Origin: Methylophaga lonarensis MPL
Lineage (GTDB): Bacteria; Pseudomonadota; Gammaproteobacteria; Nitrosococcales; Methylophagaceae
Assembly: GCF_000349205.1 (NCBI RefSeq)
Contig: NZ_APHR01000027.1
Location: 1-62,935 of the forward strand
Direction: 5' to 3'
Length of the DNA stretch: 62,935 nucleotides
The notes beneath the pieces are model-generated. The model was not told the DNA's origin, ran no database searches, and worked only from the letters and a program-made list of their open reading frames with translations. Below are positions 55,283-62,935 of the stretch, piece after piece; within the stretch, counting starts at the first letter, position 1; the number at the start of each line of letters is the position of its first letter. Both the position numbers and the translations under genes were made by a program.

Positions 55283-55828
55283 TTAACGATTGATTTTGGT
55301 GAACTTGGAGCCTTCCAGGGTCAGGTTGTACATCAGCCCTTTGTTGTTGAAAACAAAGCCTGCAATGGGTGATTGAATATCGACGGTATTGATGTCTTCA
55401 CCGACCCCCCATTCAACGACTGCAACCGAACCATCGACACCTGCTTTCCAGCCGCTGCTGTTGCGAAAATTATTCAAGGCGTCATCGGTCAGAAACACAA
55501 CGACGATGGATTTCATTTGTGCGCCCAGCTGAAAACCAATCGAGGCGCCAGCAGTGTTGTAGTAATCAACGGTTTGACCGCCGACACGTAGTGCGCCTTC
55601 ACCGTATTCACCACCAATGCCAAAGCCCGCTTTGATGACTTTTGGAAACACCAGCACACCTTTGGCTTTTTCCAGAAAGCGCTCACCACCGTTGACCTGC
55701 TTTTTGAATTCGGCGAGGGTTTCATCGACACCGATATCTATCTCAGTTGCGGTGTCGGCCTGAGCCGGGATGCTGAAAATCATCAGACTGAGCATTAACG
55801 CACTGAACAACGATAGGTTTCTGAGCAT
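55283..55828 (-). CDS. Secreted SYLF/YSC84 domain lipid-binding protein
   Basis: This 181-residue protein has a Sec signal peptide (cleavage likely after AQA at about residue 24) and a single SYLF (Ysc84) domain. Typical segments are AKGVLVFPKVIKAGFGIGGEYGEGAL, given in part as GVLVFPKVIKAGFG, YYNTAGASIGFQLGAQ and FNNKGLMYNLTLEG. Related eukaryotic domains bind phosphoinositides; the bacterial role is unknown and probably lies in the outer envelope. It is convergent with dodecin. Confidence 0.87.
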   Translation of the reverse strand: MLRNLSLFSALMLSLMIFSIPAQADTATEIDIGVDETLAEFKKQVNGGERFLEKAKGVLVFPKVIKAGFGIGGEYGEGALRVGGQTVDYYNTAGASIGFQLGAQMKSIVVVFLTDDALNNFRNSSGWKAGVDGSVAVVEWGVGEDINTVDIQSPIAGFVFNNKGLMYNLTLEGSKFTKINR

Positions 55829-55906
55829 GAGAAATTACCTGTTTTAAGTGGTTGAAGGGCCAAATTAGCACGAAATTGTGACAGGCGAAACTCGCTTGAG
55901 TTCTGT

Positions 55907-57503
55907 TCAGTTAATGCCCTGGCTTTTCAGATAATCATCATAGCTGCCACTGAAATCGGTAATGCCACTGGCCTGCATATCGAAGATTCGAGTTGCCAGC
56001 GAAGAGACAAATTCACGGTCATGCGAGACGAAGATCAACGTGCCGTCATATTGCTCCAGCGCCATATTCAGTGACTCGATAGACTCCATATCCATGTGAT
56101 TGGTCGGTTCATCCATCACCAGAATATTGGGCCGTTGCAAAATCAGCTTGCCAAACAACATACGGCCTTTTTCACCACCCGACAGCACATGGACTTTCTT
56201 GTCGATCATATTGCCGGAGAACAAGAGGCGACCGAGAGTGCCACGAATCACTTGTTCATCATCTTCCGGGCCACCCCATTGGGACATCCACTCCAACAAT
56301 GTCATTTCATTCTTGAACAGATGGTCATGGTCCTGTGCGTAATAACCAATGTTGGCATTTTCTGACCATTTGACTTCACCGCTAGTGGCCGGCAACTCTC
56401 CCACCAGTGTTTTGACCAGTGTGGTTTTACCAATACCGTTAGGTCCAATAACCGCAATTCGCTCACCGACTTCGGCCATGAAACTAAAATTGGTAAACAG
56501 AGGGTGTTCTGTTTCGTAGCCTTGACTGAGTTTGCTCACTTCAAGCGCATTACGGAACAGTTTTTTGTCCTGGCTGAAACGGATATAAGGATTGACCCGG
56601 CTGGATGGCTTAATGTCATCGAGCTTGAATTTTTTCGATTTGTTTTTGCCGTGATGTTGCTTGCTTGGCTTTGGAAGCGTTTGCAGAAAACCTTGAAACA
56701 AATTCCTGCAGTTCCTTGATCTGGGCTTTTTTCTTGGCATTGTCAGCCAGTTGACGTTCACGGGCCTGAGTGGATGCCAGCATGTAGTCATCATAATTGC
56801 CAGGATAGACACGCAGTTCACCGTAATCCATATCGGCCATGTGAGTACAGACACTGTTCAGAAAATGGCGATCATGGGAAATGATAATCATGGTGCTGTT
56901 TCGCTGGTTCAGTATGTCTTCCAGCCAGCGGATGGTGTTGATATCAAGGTGGTTGGTCGGCTCATCCAGCAGCATGATATCGGGATCGGCGAACAGTACT
57001 TGAGCCAGCAAAATCCTTAATTTCCAGCCGGGAGCGATTTCGCTCATCGGGCCGTAGTGTTGCTCAACAGGAATACCTACGCCCAGCAATAACTCACCTG
57101 CTCGTGATTCTGCGGTGTAGCCATCCATCTCGGCATAAAGACCTTCCAGCTCGGCGACTTTGATACCGTCTTCCTCGCTCATTTCTGGCAGGTTATAGAT
57201 GCGATCGCGTTCGTGATGGACTTCCCACAGCGCTTTATTACCCATGATCACCACGTCAATGACGCGCTGATCTTCGTAAGCGAATTGATCCTGTTTGAGC
57301 ACCGCATAGGTTTCATTCGGATCGTAAATCACATTACCGGAAGTCGGCTCCTGTACACCGGCAAGAATTTTCATGAAGGTCGATTTGCCGCAGCCATTGG
57401 CGCCAATCAAACCGTAGCGATTGCCATCGCCGAATTTGACTGAGACATTCTCAAACAAGGGCTTGGCCCCGAATTGCATGGTGATATTGGCGGTACTAAG
57501 CAA
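55907..57503 (-). pseudogene. ybiT: ABC-F ATPase YbiT, split by a frameshift
   Basis: ABC-F proteins act on the ribosome. The first frame (57503 to 56616) carries ABC domain 1 with GANGCGKST and ends early at [16 protein letters not shown] second frame (to 55907) resumes with [18 protein letters not shown] and carries ABC domain 2, GPNGIGKTT and [13 protein letters not shown]. The break is a run of six A on the coding strand (T6 at 56630-56635). With five A the frames join as QIEKFKLDD and give 531 residues, matching the usual YbiT length (about 530). Whether this is a sequencing error, true mutation or slippage site is open. No other defect is visible. Confidence 0.88.
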
Positions 57504-57579
57504 GGTGATGTGTCCTGTGGCAACCCCGAAGCGCGATCACTCCGGAAAAAAGCGCCTATTGTACATGCTTGGGATCGGA

Positions 57580-57849
57580 TTATCTTGATTGCGAGATTGA
57601 GCTTGCAATCAAATCAAGCTTTGCCTGACGGCTGAGTTTTTTGATAGCAGCTTCACGGCGACTGGCACTGCTTCTGTCGGGATAAGATTCTTGATAAACC
57701 ACTTGCTTGGCTTGGCTGCTGGCAAAGAATCGAGCGCCCTTGCCGGATTGATGTTGCTGCAGGCGACGTGTTAAATCTGTGGTAATGCCGGTATACAAAT
57801 GACCATTGGCAGCTTCGATGATGTACAACGTCCAGTCAGTTGTCTTCAT
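57580..57849 (-). CDS. GIY-YIG domain protein (UPF0213, YhbQ-like)
   Basis: This small 89-residue single-domain GIY-YIG nuclease fold has [25 protein letters not shown], of which LYI and YTG form the GIY-YIG core, then HQSGKGARF and a C-terminal Lys-rich part. Some such proteins are linked to DNA repair or nucleic acid processing, but none is well defined. ATG 57849 is the family start; the open frame continues upstream across msrB. It overlaps the msrB end by 14 bases. Confidence 0.87.
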   Translation of the reverse strand: MKTTDWTLYIIEAANGHLYTGITTDLTRRLQQHQSGKGARFFASSQAKQVVYQESYPDRSSASRREAAIKKLSRQAKLDLIASSISQSR

Positions 57850-58234
57850 TAAAATCCAGTGCGATGGAATTGATGCAATAGCGTAATCCGGTAGGGGCTG
57901 GGCCATCATCGAAGATGTGACCAAGATGCGCATCACAACGATGACAGCGGACTTCGGTGCGATCCATACCGTGACTGTAGTCGGCATGATGCGTCACGAC
58001 ACCGTGCTCTATCTGGGCAGAAAAACTGGGCCAGCCACAACCCGCATCGAATTTGTCTTCAGAGGAAAACAACGCTTCATCACAACAGACACAGTGATAA
58101 GTGCCGGGAGCGTTGTGATTGTGATAGATACCGCTAAAGGGGGCTTCGGTGCCTGCACTGCGGGTGACTCTGAACTGTTCTTCGGTCAGCAGCTGTCGCC
58201 ACTCCCGGTCAGGTCTGTCAATTTTCTCAGACAT
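57836..58234 (-). CDS. msrB: Methionine-R-sulfoxide reductase MsrB
   Basis: MsrB repairs the R form of methionine sulfoxide. The 132-residue product has both zinc pairs (C48-C51 and C97-C100), GCGWPSF, and the catalytic Cys120 in RYCINS. No resolving Cys in the usual upstream position is obvious. It is upstream of the GIY-YIG gene and overlaps it. Confidence 0.94.
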   Translation of the reverse strand: MSEKIDRPDREWRQLLTEEQFRVTRSAGTEAPFSGIYHNHNAPGTYHCVCCDEALFSSEDKFDAGCGWPSFSAQIEHGVVTHHADYSHGMDRTEVRCHRCDAHLGHIFDDGPAPTGLRYCINSIALDFNEDN

Positions 58235-58310
58235 TACATGTAATGTTTAACTGCCAAAAGCGGCTATTGTAAGCAGAGCACAACAGAAAATCAGCCCATA
58301 AAATGCAGGG

Positions 58311-61300
58311 TTATTCCGTATCGGGCGAGTCATTTAACAGCGTTTTACTGAGCTCAGCAAAGTCTTTGAGCAATCTTTGCATGCCGTCAATATCAAACGC
58401 GGCCAGCCGTTCCAGCAACAGAGTTGCGTAGCGATCCAGTTGGGGAAGTGCATAAGCGCTGGCCAGTGCGGCAACACTGTCAGCAAATAAGTGAATGTCG
58501 CTTATGCTGTTGCTGCGTCGTGCTCTGAGCCATAAGGTCTGGATTTCGTTATCCATGCGTTCGCGGATTTGTTGCCTCTGTTCCGCAGGTAATGTGCTCA
58601 AATCAACATCTGTTTGCTCAGGTTCAGGTTCTGTTTGCTCATGGCGAATATATTTCGACAGGGTGAGGAACAGATCATTTTTCAGTATTGGTTTTCGCAG
58701 ATAGGCATCAAACTGACTTTCTCGACCTTTTTCATAATCACTCTGCATGACCGATGCGGTCAGGGCGACAATGGGAATGGTGGGGGCCATTTGTTTGATC
58801 CGTTCGGCAGCTTCATATCCATCCATTACCGGCATGCGAATATCCATCAATATCAGGTCTATGGCCTGCTGTTTGACAATATTCACGGCTTCAGCACCAT
58901 TTTCAGCCTCGATGACCTTGACTTTGGTGTCAGCAAACAGGTTGGTAATGAGTTGTCGGTTGTCTTCAATATCGTCCACCACCAGCAGCGTGGCCGGGCG
59001 GAATTTGATGCGACTGGCATCAAAGGATAAGGCCTGTTCAAGCTGTCTTTCGGCGATTACTGATGCGATGCTGACTTCGCGTAACTCAATTGAAAAACAG
59101 GCGCCTTTGCCGGGCTTACTTTGAACGGTAATTTCACCGTTCATCATTTCGACCAGACGCTGGGTAATACTGAGTCCCAGTCCGGTACCACCATATTTTC
59201 TGAAATCCTGGCCGGATTGTTGAGTAAAGCTCTCGAAAATATGGGCGACTTCATGTGCTGGAATGCCGACGCCGGTATCTTCAACTTCAATCAGCAAATC
59301 AAGTTTGCTTAGATGTTCAAGGTGATTGCGTACTTTGACACGTAGGGTAATTTTACCTTCGTCAGTAAACTTCACTGCATTGCTGAGCAGATTGAACAGA
59401 ATCTGCCGCAGTCGCGTCGGATCCAGAAGTACGCTGTCCGGCAGGCTGTCATCAATCTCCAGCACCAGTGCCAGATCCTTCTGCCGAAGCTGCAAGGCGA
59501 ACATGTTGCTGATATCTTCAAACAAATGCCGAAGATGGCAGGCGGTCACAACCAGTTCAAGCTTGCCTGCCTCAATTTTTGATAGATCAAGAATGTCATT
59601 GATCAAAATCATCAGCGTGTTTCCAGCACTCTGGATGGTGTGAGTAAATGATTTAAGTCTTGCATCATTGACTTGTTCACCGAGTAATTCGGCAAAGCCA
59701 AGAATGGCGTTCATGGGCGTGCGAATCTCATGACTCATATTGGCGAGAAACTGGGATTTGGCCTGATTGGCCGATTCGGCCGCAGCCTTGGCTTCCTTCA
59801 GGGATTTTTCCAGTGCTATTCGCTCGTTGATATTGAGAAAAAATCCCAGATAAGCAGGTATGCCACGGTAATTGATGCTGATGACGGTTAACAGTGTATG
59901 GATGAGTTCGCCTCTGAGTGTTCTGATTTCGATGAGTTCATTACGTAATTCGCCATTCTCATCCAGCTTGTTGATAATTTGCTCCCGCTGAGAGGGTGGA
60001 TCATAGAACTCGCGTGCCGATAGTTCAGAACGTTGCTGTTCGTTAAATCCCAGCTCCTGATAACTCCAGGCATTGGCCAGCAGGATCTGGCCCGTTTTCC
60101 GCTCAGTCACTAACAAGCTGATTGGCATGGCATTAATCAGCTTGGAAAGCTGTGCCTCACTTTCTTTCAGTTGCTGTTCGGAAGCTCTGCGTCGGGCGAC
60201 TTCCTTGTGCAAACGTCGATTCCAGAAAGCGCTTGCCAGTAACACCAGTAACAAACCTGCCATGATTTGTATCAGCAGCGTGTAGTCAGTCGTCTCAAGT
60301 ACAGTCACTGATAGCCATCGTTGTTCGATAGCGCGATGTTCCTCCTCGCTGATGGATTCGAGTGCGGCATTGATGATGCTGAGGAGCATTTCGTTGCCTT
60401 TGACAACACCCACATGCAGGTCCGCGTTAAATTCAGGAATCACCGTGGTGCTCAGATGGGTGAGCCCTGATTGGCGTGTGCTGTAACTGATGGCTGCAAT
60501 ATTGTCGAAATAGGCATCAATGCGGTTGGCAGCCAAGAGCCTGAATCCGTCATCAATGGATTCCACCTGAACCCGCTCGATTTTCGGAAAGTGATCGCGT
60601 AGAACGGATTCAGGAAAATAGTCTGCGACGACGCCCACTCGTTTGCCGGAAAACTCTTGCAGGCCGCTCAAATAGCCAAATTGGGTTGAACTGATGGCCA
60701 GCGGAAATTCGATGAAGGCATCAGATAAATCCAGGAACTGTTCCCGCTCTTCATTGCGCGACAAAGCCGCTACGATGTCTATCTCACCTTGCCGTGCCGC
60801 CTCAAGCACTGACGGCCAATCCGGTAAATGGGCGACTTCAAATTGCAGACCCGTTCGCTCACTGATAAGCCGCAGATAATCGGCGGCAATACCTCGATGT
60901 TCGCCCTGGCGATCCAGATAATCAAAGGGTGGCCAATAGGGATCAACCCCGACAATCAGCGGTCCTGATTGTGCAATCCATTGTTGCTGTTCGGCGCTGA
61001 GATGTAAGGATTTTTTTGGCGCAGGCAATATTTCAAAAGCCGTACCAGCACTGCTGGCGGCGTACCATTTTTCCATGATTGCTGCTCGCTCACGAGTGCT
61101 GATGGCGGCCAGGCTTTTTTCGATAATGTTGAACAGCAAAGGATAGTCATGATGGATGGCAACTGATGCGTGAGTGTCCAGTCCAGGAAATGGTGCCGCA
61201 ATTTTGAGGTTTGAAAGATACCGCTCCCGCATGATGATGGTCGCGACCGCAATATTGCCGATATAGGCATCTGCTTGCGAGAAAGAAACTGCGGTCAGTG

Positions 61301-61841
61301 AAGCGTCATTGGAATCAGTCAGCAACAGCTCGATATCCGGGTGGTGTTTGACCATCCATTCGTGCAAATAAGAGCCCTCGTTGAGGGCGACTGTCTTGCC
61401 AGTCAGATCACCGACACTGTGAATGTCATCACGTTGTTGCTGGGTAATGATGCCCAACGACATGGAGACATAAGGTGCAGTGAAGTTGAGATAGCTGAGT
61501 CTCTGTGGCGTTTCGGCTGCACAGCTCAGCCCATGTAAAAGACCATTTTCGACATTGCTGAGGGTCTCTGCCCAGACTGCCGGTTTGACAATAATTTCCA
61601 AGCCGCTTTTTTCACTGATAAGCGCCAGAATATCGGCGGCGATACCATCGTGTTCGCCTTCTGCATTGGCAAAGTCATAAGGAGCCCAGCTATAGTCAGC
61701 CCCCAGTGTGATCTGTGGATTGTCGATAATCCATTGTTGTTCAGCATCAGTAAATTGAGGTCGTTCAGCGGCGGCAGGTGCAGCCAACAATAGCCAGCAT
61801 AGGAGCAAGCGGCTACAGACGTTCGACCGCAACAAACTCAT
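58311..61841 (-). CDS. BvgS-like hybrid sensor histidine kinase
   Basis: This 1176-residue membrane sensor starts with a signal peptide (residues 1-26). Two periplasmic SBP_bac_3 Venus flytrap domains follow (about 36-262 and 281-511), then one membrane helix (519-540), a PAS domain (about 565-675), HisKA with His704 (NMSHEIRTPM), HATPase (NLLSNAVKF, DTGVGI, GGTGLGLSI), a receiver domain with Asp1000 (LILMDIRMP), and a C-terminal HPt-like helical part (about 1080-1160). There His1117 stands in HLFADS instead of HxxKG, so phosphotransfer is doubtful. I chose ATG 61841 with TGGA upstream; 61847 is possible. The start overlaps the end of the HD-GYP gene. Confidence 0.9.
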   Translation of the reverse strand: MSLLRSNVCSRLLLCWLLLAAPAAAERPQFTDAEQQWIIDNPQITLGADYSWAPYDFANAEGEHDGIAADILALISEKSGLEIIVKPAVWAETLSNVENGLLHGLSCAAETPQRLSYLNFTAPYVSMSLGIITQQQRDDIHSVGDLTGKTVALNEGSYLHEWMVKHHPDIELLLTDSNDASLTAVSFSQADAYIGNIAVATIIMRERYLSNLKIAAPFPGLDTHASVAIHHDYPLLFNIIEKSLAAISTRERAAIMEKWYAASSAGTAFEILPAPKKSLHLSAEQQQWIAQSGPLIVGVDPYWPPFDYLDRQGEHRGIAADYLRLISERTGLQFEVAHLPDWPSVLEAARQGEIDIVAALSRNEEREQFLDLSDAFIEFPLAISSTQFGYLSGLQEFSGKRVGVVADYFPESVLRDHFPKIERVQVESIDDGFRLLAANRIDAYFDNIAAISYSTRQSGLTHLSTTVIPEFNADLHVGVVKGNEMLLSIINAALESISEEEHRAIEQRWLSVTVLETTDYTLLIQIMAGLLLVLLASAFWNRRLHKEVARRRASEQQLKESEAQLSKLINAMPISLLVTERKTGQILLANAWSYQELGFNEQQRSELSAREFYDPPSQREQIINKLDENGELRNELIEIRTLRGELIHTLLTVISINYRGIPAYLGFFLNINERIALEKSLKEAKAAAESANQAKSQFLANMSHEIRTPMNAILGFAELLGEQVNDARLKSFTHTIQSAGNTLMILINDILDLSKIEAGKLELVVTACHLRHLFEDISNMFALQLRQKDLALVLEIDDSLPDSVLLDPTRLRQILFNLLSNAVKFTDEGKITLRVKVRNHLEHLSKLDLLIEVEDTGVGIPAHEVAHIFESFTQQSGQDFRKYGGTGLGLSITQRLVEMMNGEITVQSKPGKGACFSIELREVSIASVIAERQLEQALSFDASRIKFRPATLLVVDDIEDNRQLITNLFADTKVKVIEAENGAEAVNIVKQQAIDLILMDIRMPVMDGYEAAERIKQMAPTIPIVALTASVMQSDYEKGRESQFDAYLRKPILKNDLFLTLSKYIRHEQTEPEPEQTDVDLSTLPAEQRQQIRERMDNEIQTLWLRARRSNSISDIHLFADSVAALASAYALPQLDRYATLLLERLAAFDIDGMQRLLKDFAELSKTLLNDSPDTE

Positions 61842-62859
61842 CAACATGTTCCAGCAACAGGTCCACCAGATAAGGATCGAATTGATGGCCTCGCTGGCTA
61901 CGGATGTATTCGACCGTGTCTTCGAGCGTCCAAGGTTCTTTATAAACTCGCTTGTGTAACAGGGCATCAAACACGTCAATCAACGCAACAATGCGTCCGT
62001 AGAGGTGAATATTTTCGCCCTTCAAGCCTTGAGGATAACCGCTACCATCCCATTTTTCGTGATGTTGATGCGCGATGATGGCGGCGGCACGAGTATATTT
62101 GCGCCTGGAATTTTTCAGAATCTCATAGGCGCGGGTGGTGTGTGATTTCATGATTTCGAACTCGTCCTCGGTGAGGCGACCGTTCTTGTGCAATATTTCA
62201 TGCGGGATAGTGATCTTGCCAATGTCATGCATCGGTGCGGCATGAAAGATAATATCGGCATCTTCGTCGTTAAGACTTTCGTGATAATAGGCCAGCAATC
62301 TTGAGCATTCGGCTACCCGGCGAATGTGTTTGCCGGTCTCATCTGAAGTGCTCTCCATCAACTCGGTGAGCATGTAGATCATCTCAATTTGATTTTGCTC
62401 CAGCTCGGTCATCAACCTTCGCTGACTCATCTGCAGTTTGTTCTGCAGGTTCGTGTTGGTCTGTGCCAGCAGTTGCTTGGCTTGATGCAATTCGGTGTGT
62501 GTTTTGACTCTGGCCAATAACTCTTCAGCGTGAAAGGGCTTGGTAATGTAATCAACTCCACCGCATTGAAAACCTTTACTCATCGAATCAATATCGGTTC
62601 TGGCTGTGACAAAAATAATGGGGATGTTTTGTAGTTTTGGTTCTGCTTTGATGCGTCGACAGACTTCATATCCGTCCATTTCAGGCATCATGATATCCAG
62701 CAGTACCAAATCGTAGCTATTGACTCGCATCAGTGCCAGCGCTTCCTGACCCTTGGTGGCAAAAGACAGTTGATAGGGTTCTTCCTTGAGGAAGTTCATT
62801 GCCACTTGTATGTTGTCAGGCACATCATCGACGATCAGAATGTGTGCTTGTGTAGTCAT
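61813..62859 (-). CDS. Response regulator with HD-GYP phosphodiesterase
   Basis: The receiver domain (1-120) has Asp55 (LVLLDIMMP) as the phosphate acceptor and Lys107. A short coiled coil (about 125-165) leads to an HD-GYP domain (about 170-348) with HDIGK (H211, D212), the HQHHE metal residues and DGSGYP (271-276), all intact. It should hydrolyse cyclic di-GMP to GMP when phosphorylated. The gene precedes the hybrid kinase and overlaps it by 29 bases, so the two are a coupled pair. Confidence 0.92.
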   Translation of the reverse strand: MTTQAHILIVDDVPDNIQVAMNFLKEEPYQLSFATKGQEALALMRVNSYDLVLLDIMMPEMDGYEVCRRIKAEPKLQNIPIIFVTARTDIDSMSKGFQCGGVDYITKPFHAEELLARVKTHTELHQAKQLLAQTNTNLQNKLQMSQRRLMTELEQNQIEMIYMLTELMESTSDETGKHIRRVAECSRLLAYYHESLNDEDADIIFHAAPMHDIGKITIPHEILHKNGRLTEDEFEIMKSHTTRAYEILKNSRRKYTRAAAIIAHQHHEKWDGSGYPQGLKGENIHLYGRIVALIDVFDALLHKRVYKEPWTLEDTVEYIRSQRGHQFDPYLVDLLLEHVDEFVAVERL

Positions 62860-62935
62860 TGTCAGTCCCTTTTTTTTGTTGATTGCCTCTATGCAATAAG
62901 TCCATTCACAACAATCTATAGTTCATTCAATCTGA

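Noticed and set aside
55178-55372. 64-codon open frame after dodecin
   Set aside because: It runs through the inverted repeat and into the SYLF gene, with no ribosome-binding site and no family match.
61842-61979. 46-codon upstream extension of the hybrid kinase
   Set aside because: It lies inside the HD-GYP gene, and the signal peptide starts at 61841; the extension would block export.
1-62935. CRISPR arrays, insertion sequences, prophage genes, tRNA genes
   Set aside because: No regularly spaced repeats, transposase or integrase motifs, or tRNA cloverleaf arms were found while reading; all large frames are accounted for by chromosomal genes.

Overview
The window looks like a chromosomal core region of a free-living Gram-negative gammaproteobacterium. 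It has a complete division and cell wall (dcw) cluster, lpxC and LPS-type envelope genes, meso-diaminopimelate type peptidoglycan synthesis, DciA in place of a DnaC-type helicase loader, and the lpoA-yraN-dolP neighbourhood. Gene content and order feel closest to Methylophaga/Piscirickettsiaceae-like bacteria; that is an impression and no search was run. I see no insertion sequence, prophage, CRISPR array, tRNA or rRNA operon.

Layout. 1-6.3 kb: a truncated DUF3465 gene (-), then cysI-DUF934-apaH (+) and ribH-nusB-thiL-pgpA (+). 6.3-10.3 kb (-): PfkB kinase, rnd, a secreted alpha/beta hydrolase, a glutaredoxin-like protein and moaB. 10.3-18.0 kb (+): an OmpA-like lipoprotein overlapping rlmB, then rpsF-rpsR-DUF2232-rplI, dnaB-alr-radA. 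18.0-22.7 kb: PilZ protein (-), hemJ (+), dolP, yraN and lpoA (-), rsmI (+). 22.7-23.4 kb: RNase P RNA and the control region of the dcw cluster. 23.4-41.7 kb: mraZ-rsmH-ftsL-ftsI-murE-murF-mraY-murD-ftsW-murG-murC-murB-ddl-ftsQ-ftsA-ftsZ-lpxC, almost all with start/stop overlaps. 41.7-48.3 kb: dciA (-), an M23 peptidase, secA, argJ and a DUF3549 gene (+). 48.3-54.0 kb (-): marC, a PNPOx-fold protein, def, an EGLN-like 2OG oxygenase, a nucleoside-recognition membrane protein and deaD. 54.1-55.2 kb (+): a FocA-like channel and dodecin. 55.3-62.9 kb (-): a SYLF protein, a frameshifted ybiT, a GIY-YIG protein, msrB, a BvgS-like hybrid kinase and an HD-GYP response regulator.

How the genes work together. 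Most genes serve growth: sulfur assimilation, riboflavin and thiamine, ribosome and helicase, wall precursors, divisome, lipid A and secretion. The sensory genes are a PilZ protein and, at the right edge, a two-component pair whose regulator should hydrolyse cyclic di-GMP.

Most worth checking: (1) a consensus promoter, three 10-bp phased MraZ-type repeats and an inverted near-copy upstream of mraZ; (2) two genes, ybiT and DUF3465, each broken by one base with the lost part readable in another frame; (3) a PHD2/EGLN-like prolyl hydroxylase coupled to def; (4) the kinase/HD-GYP pair at the right edge. I found no convincing wholly new system; the window is mainly conserved housekeeping DNA.
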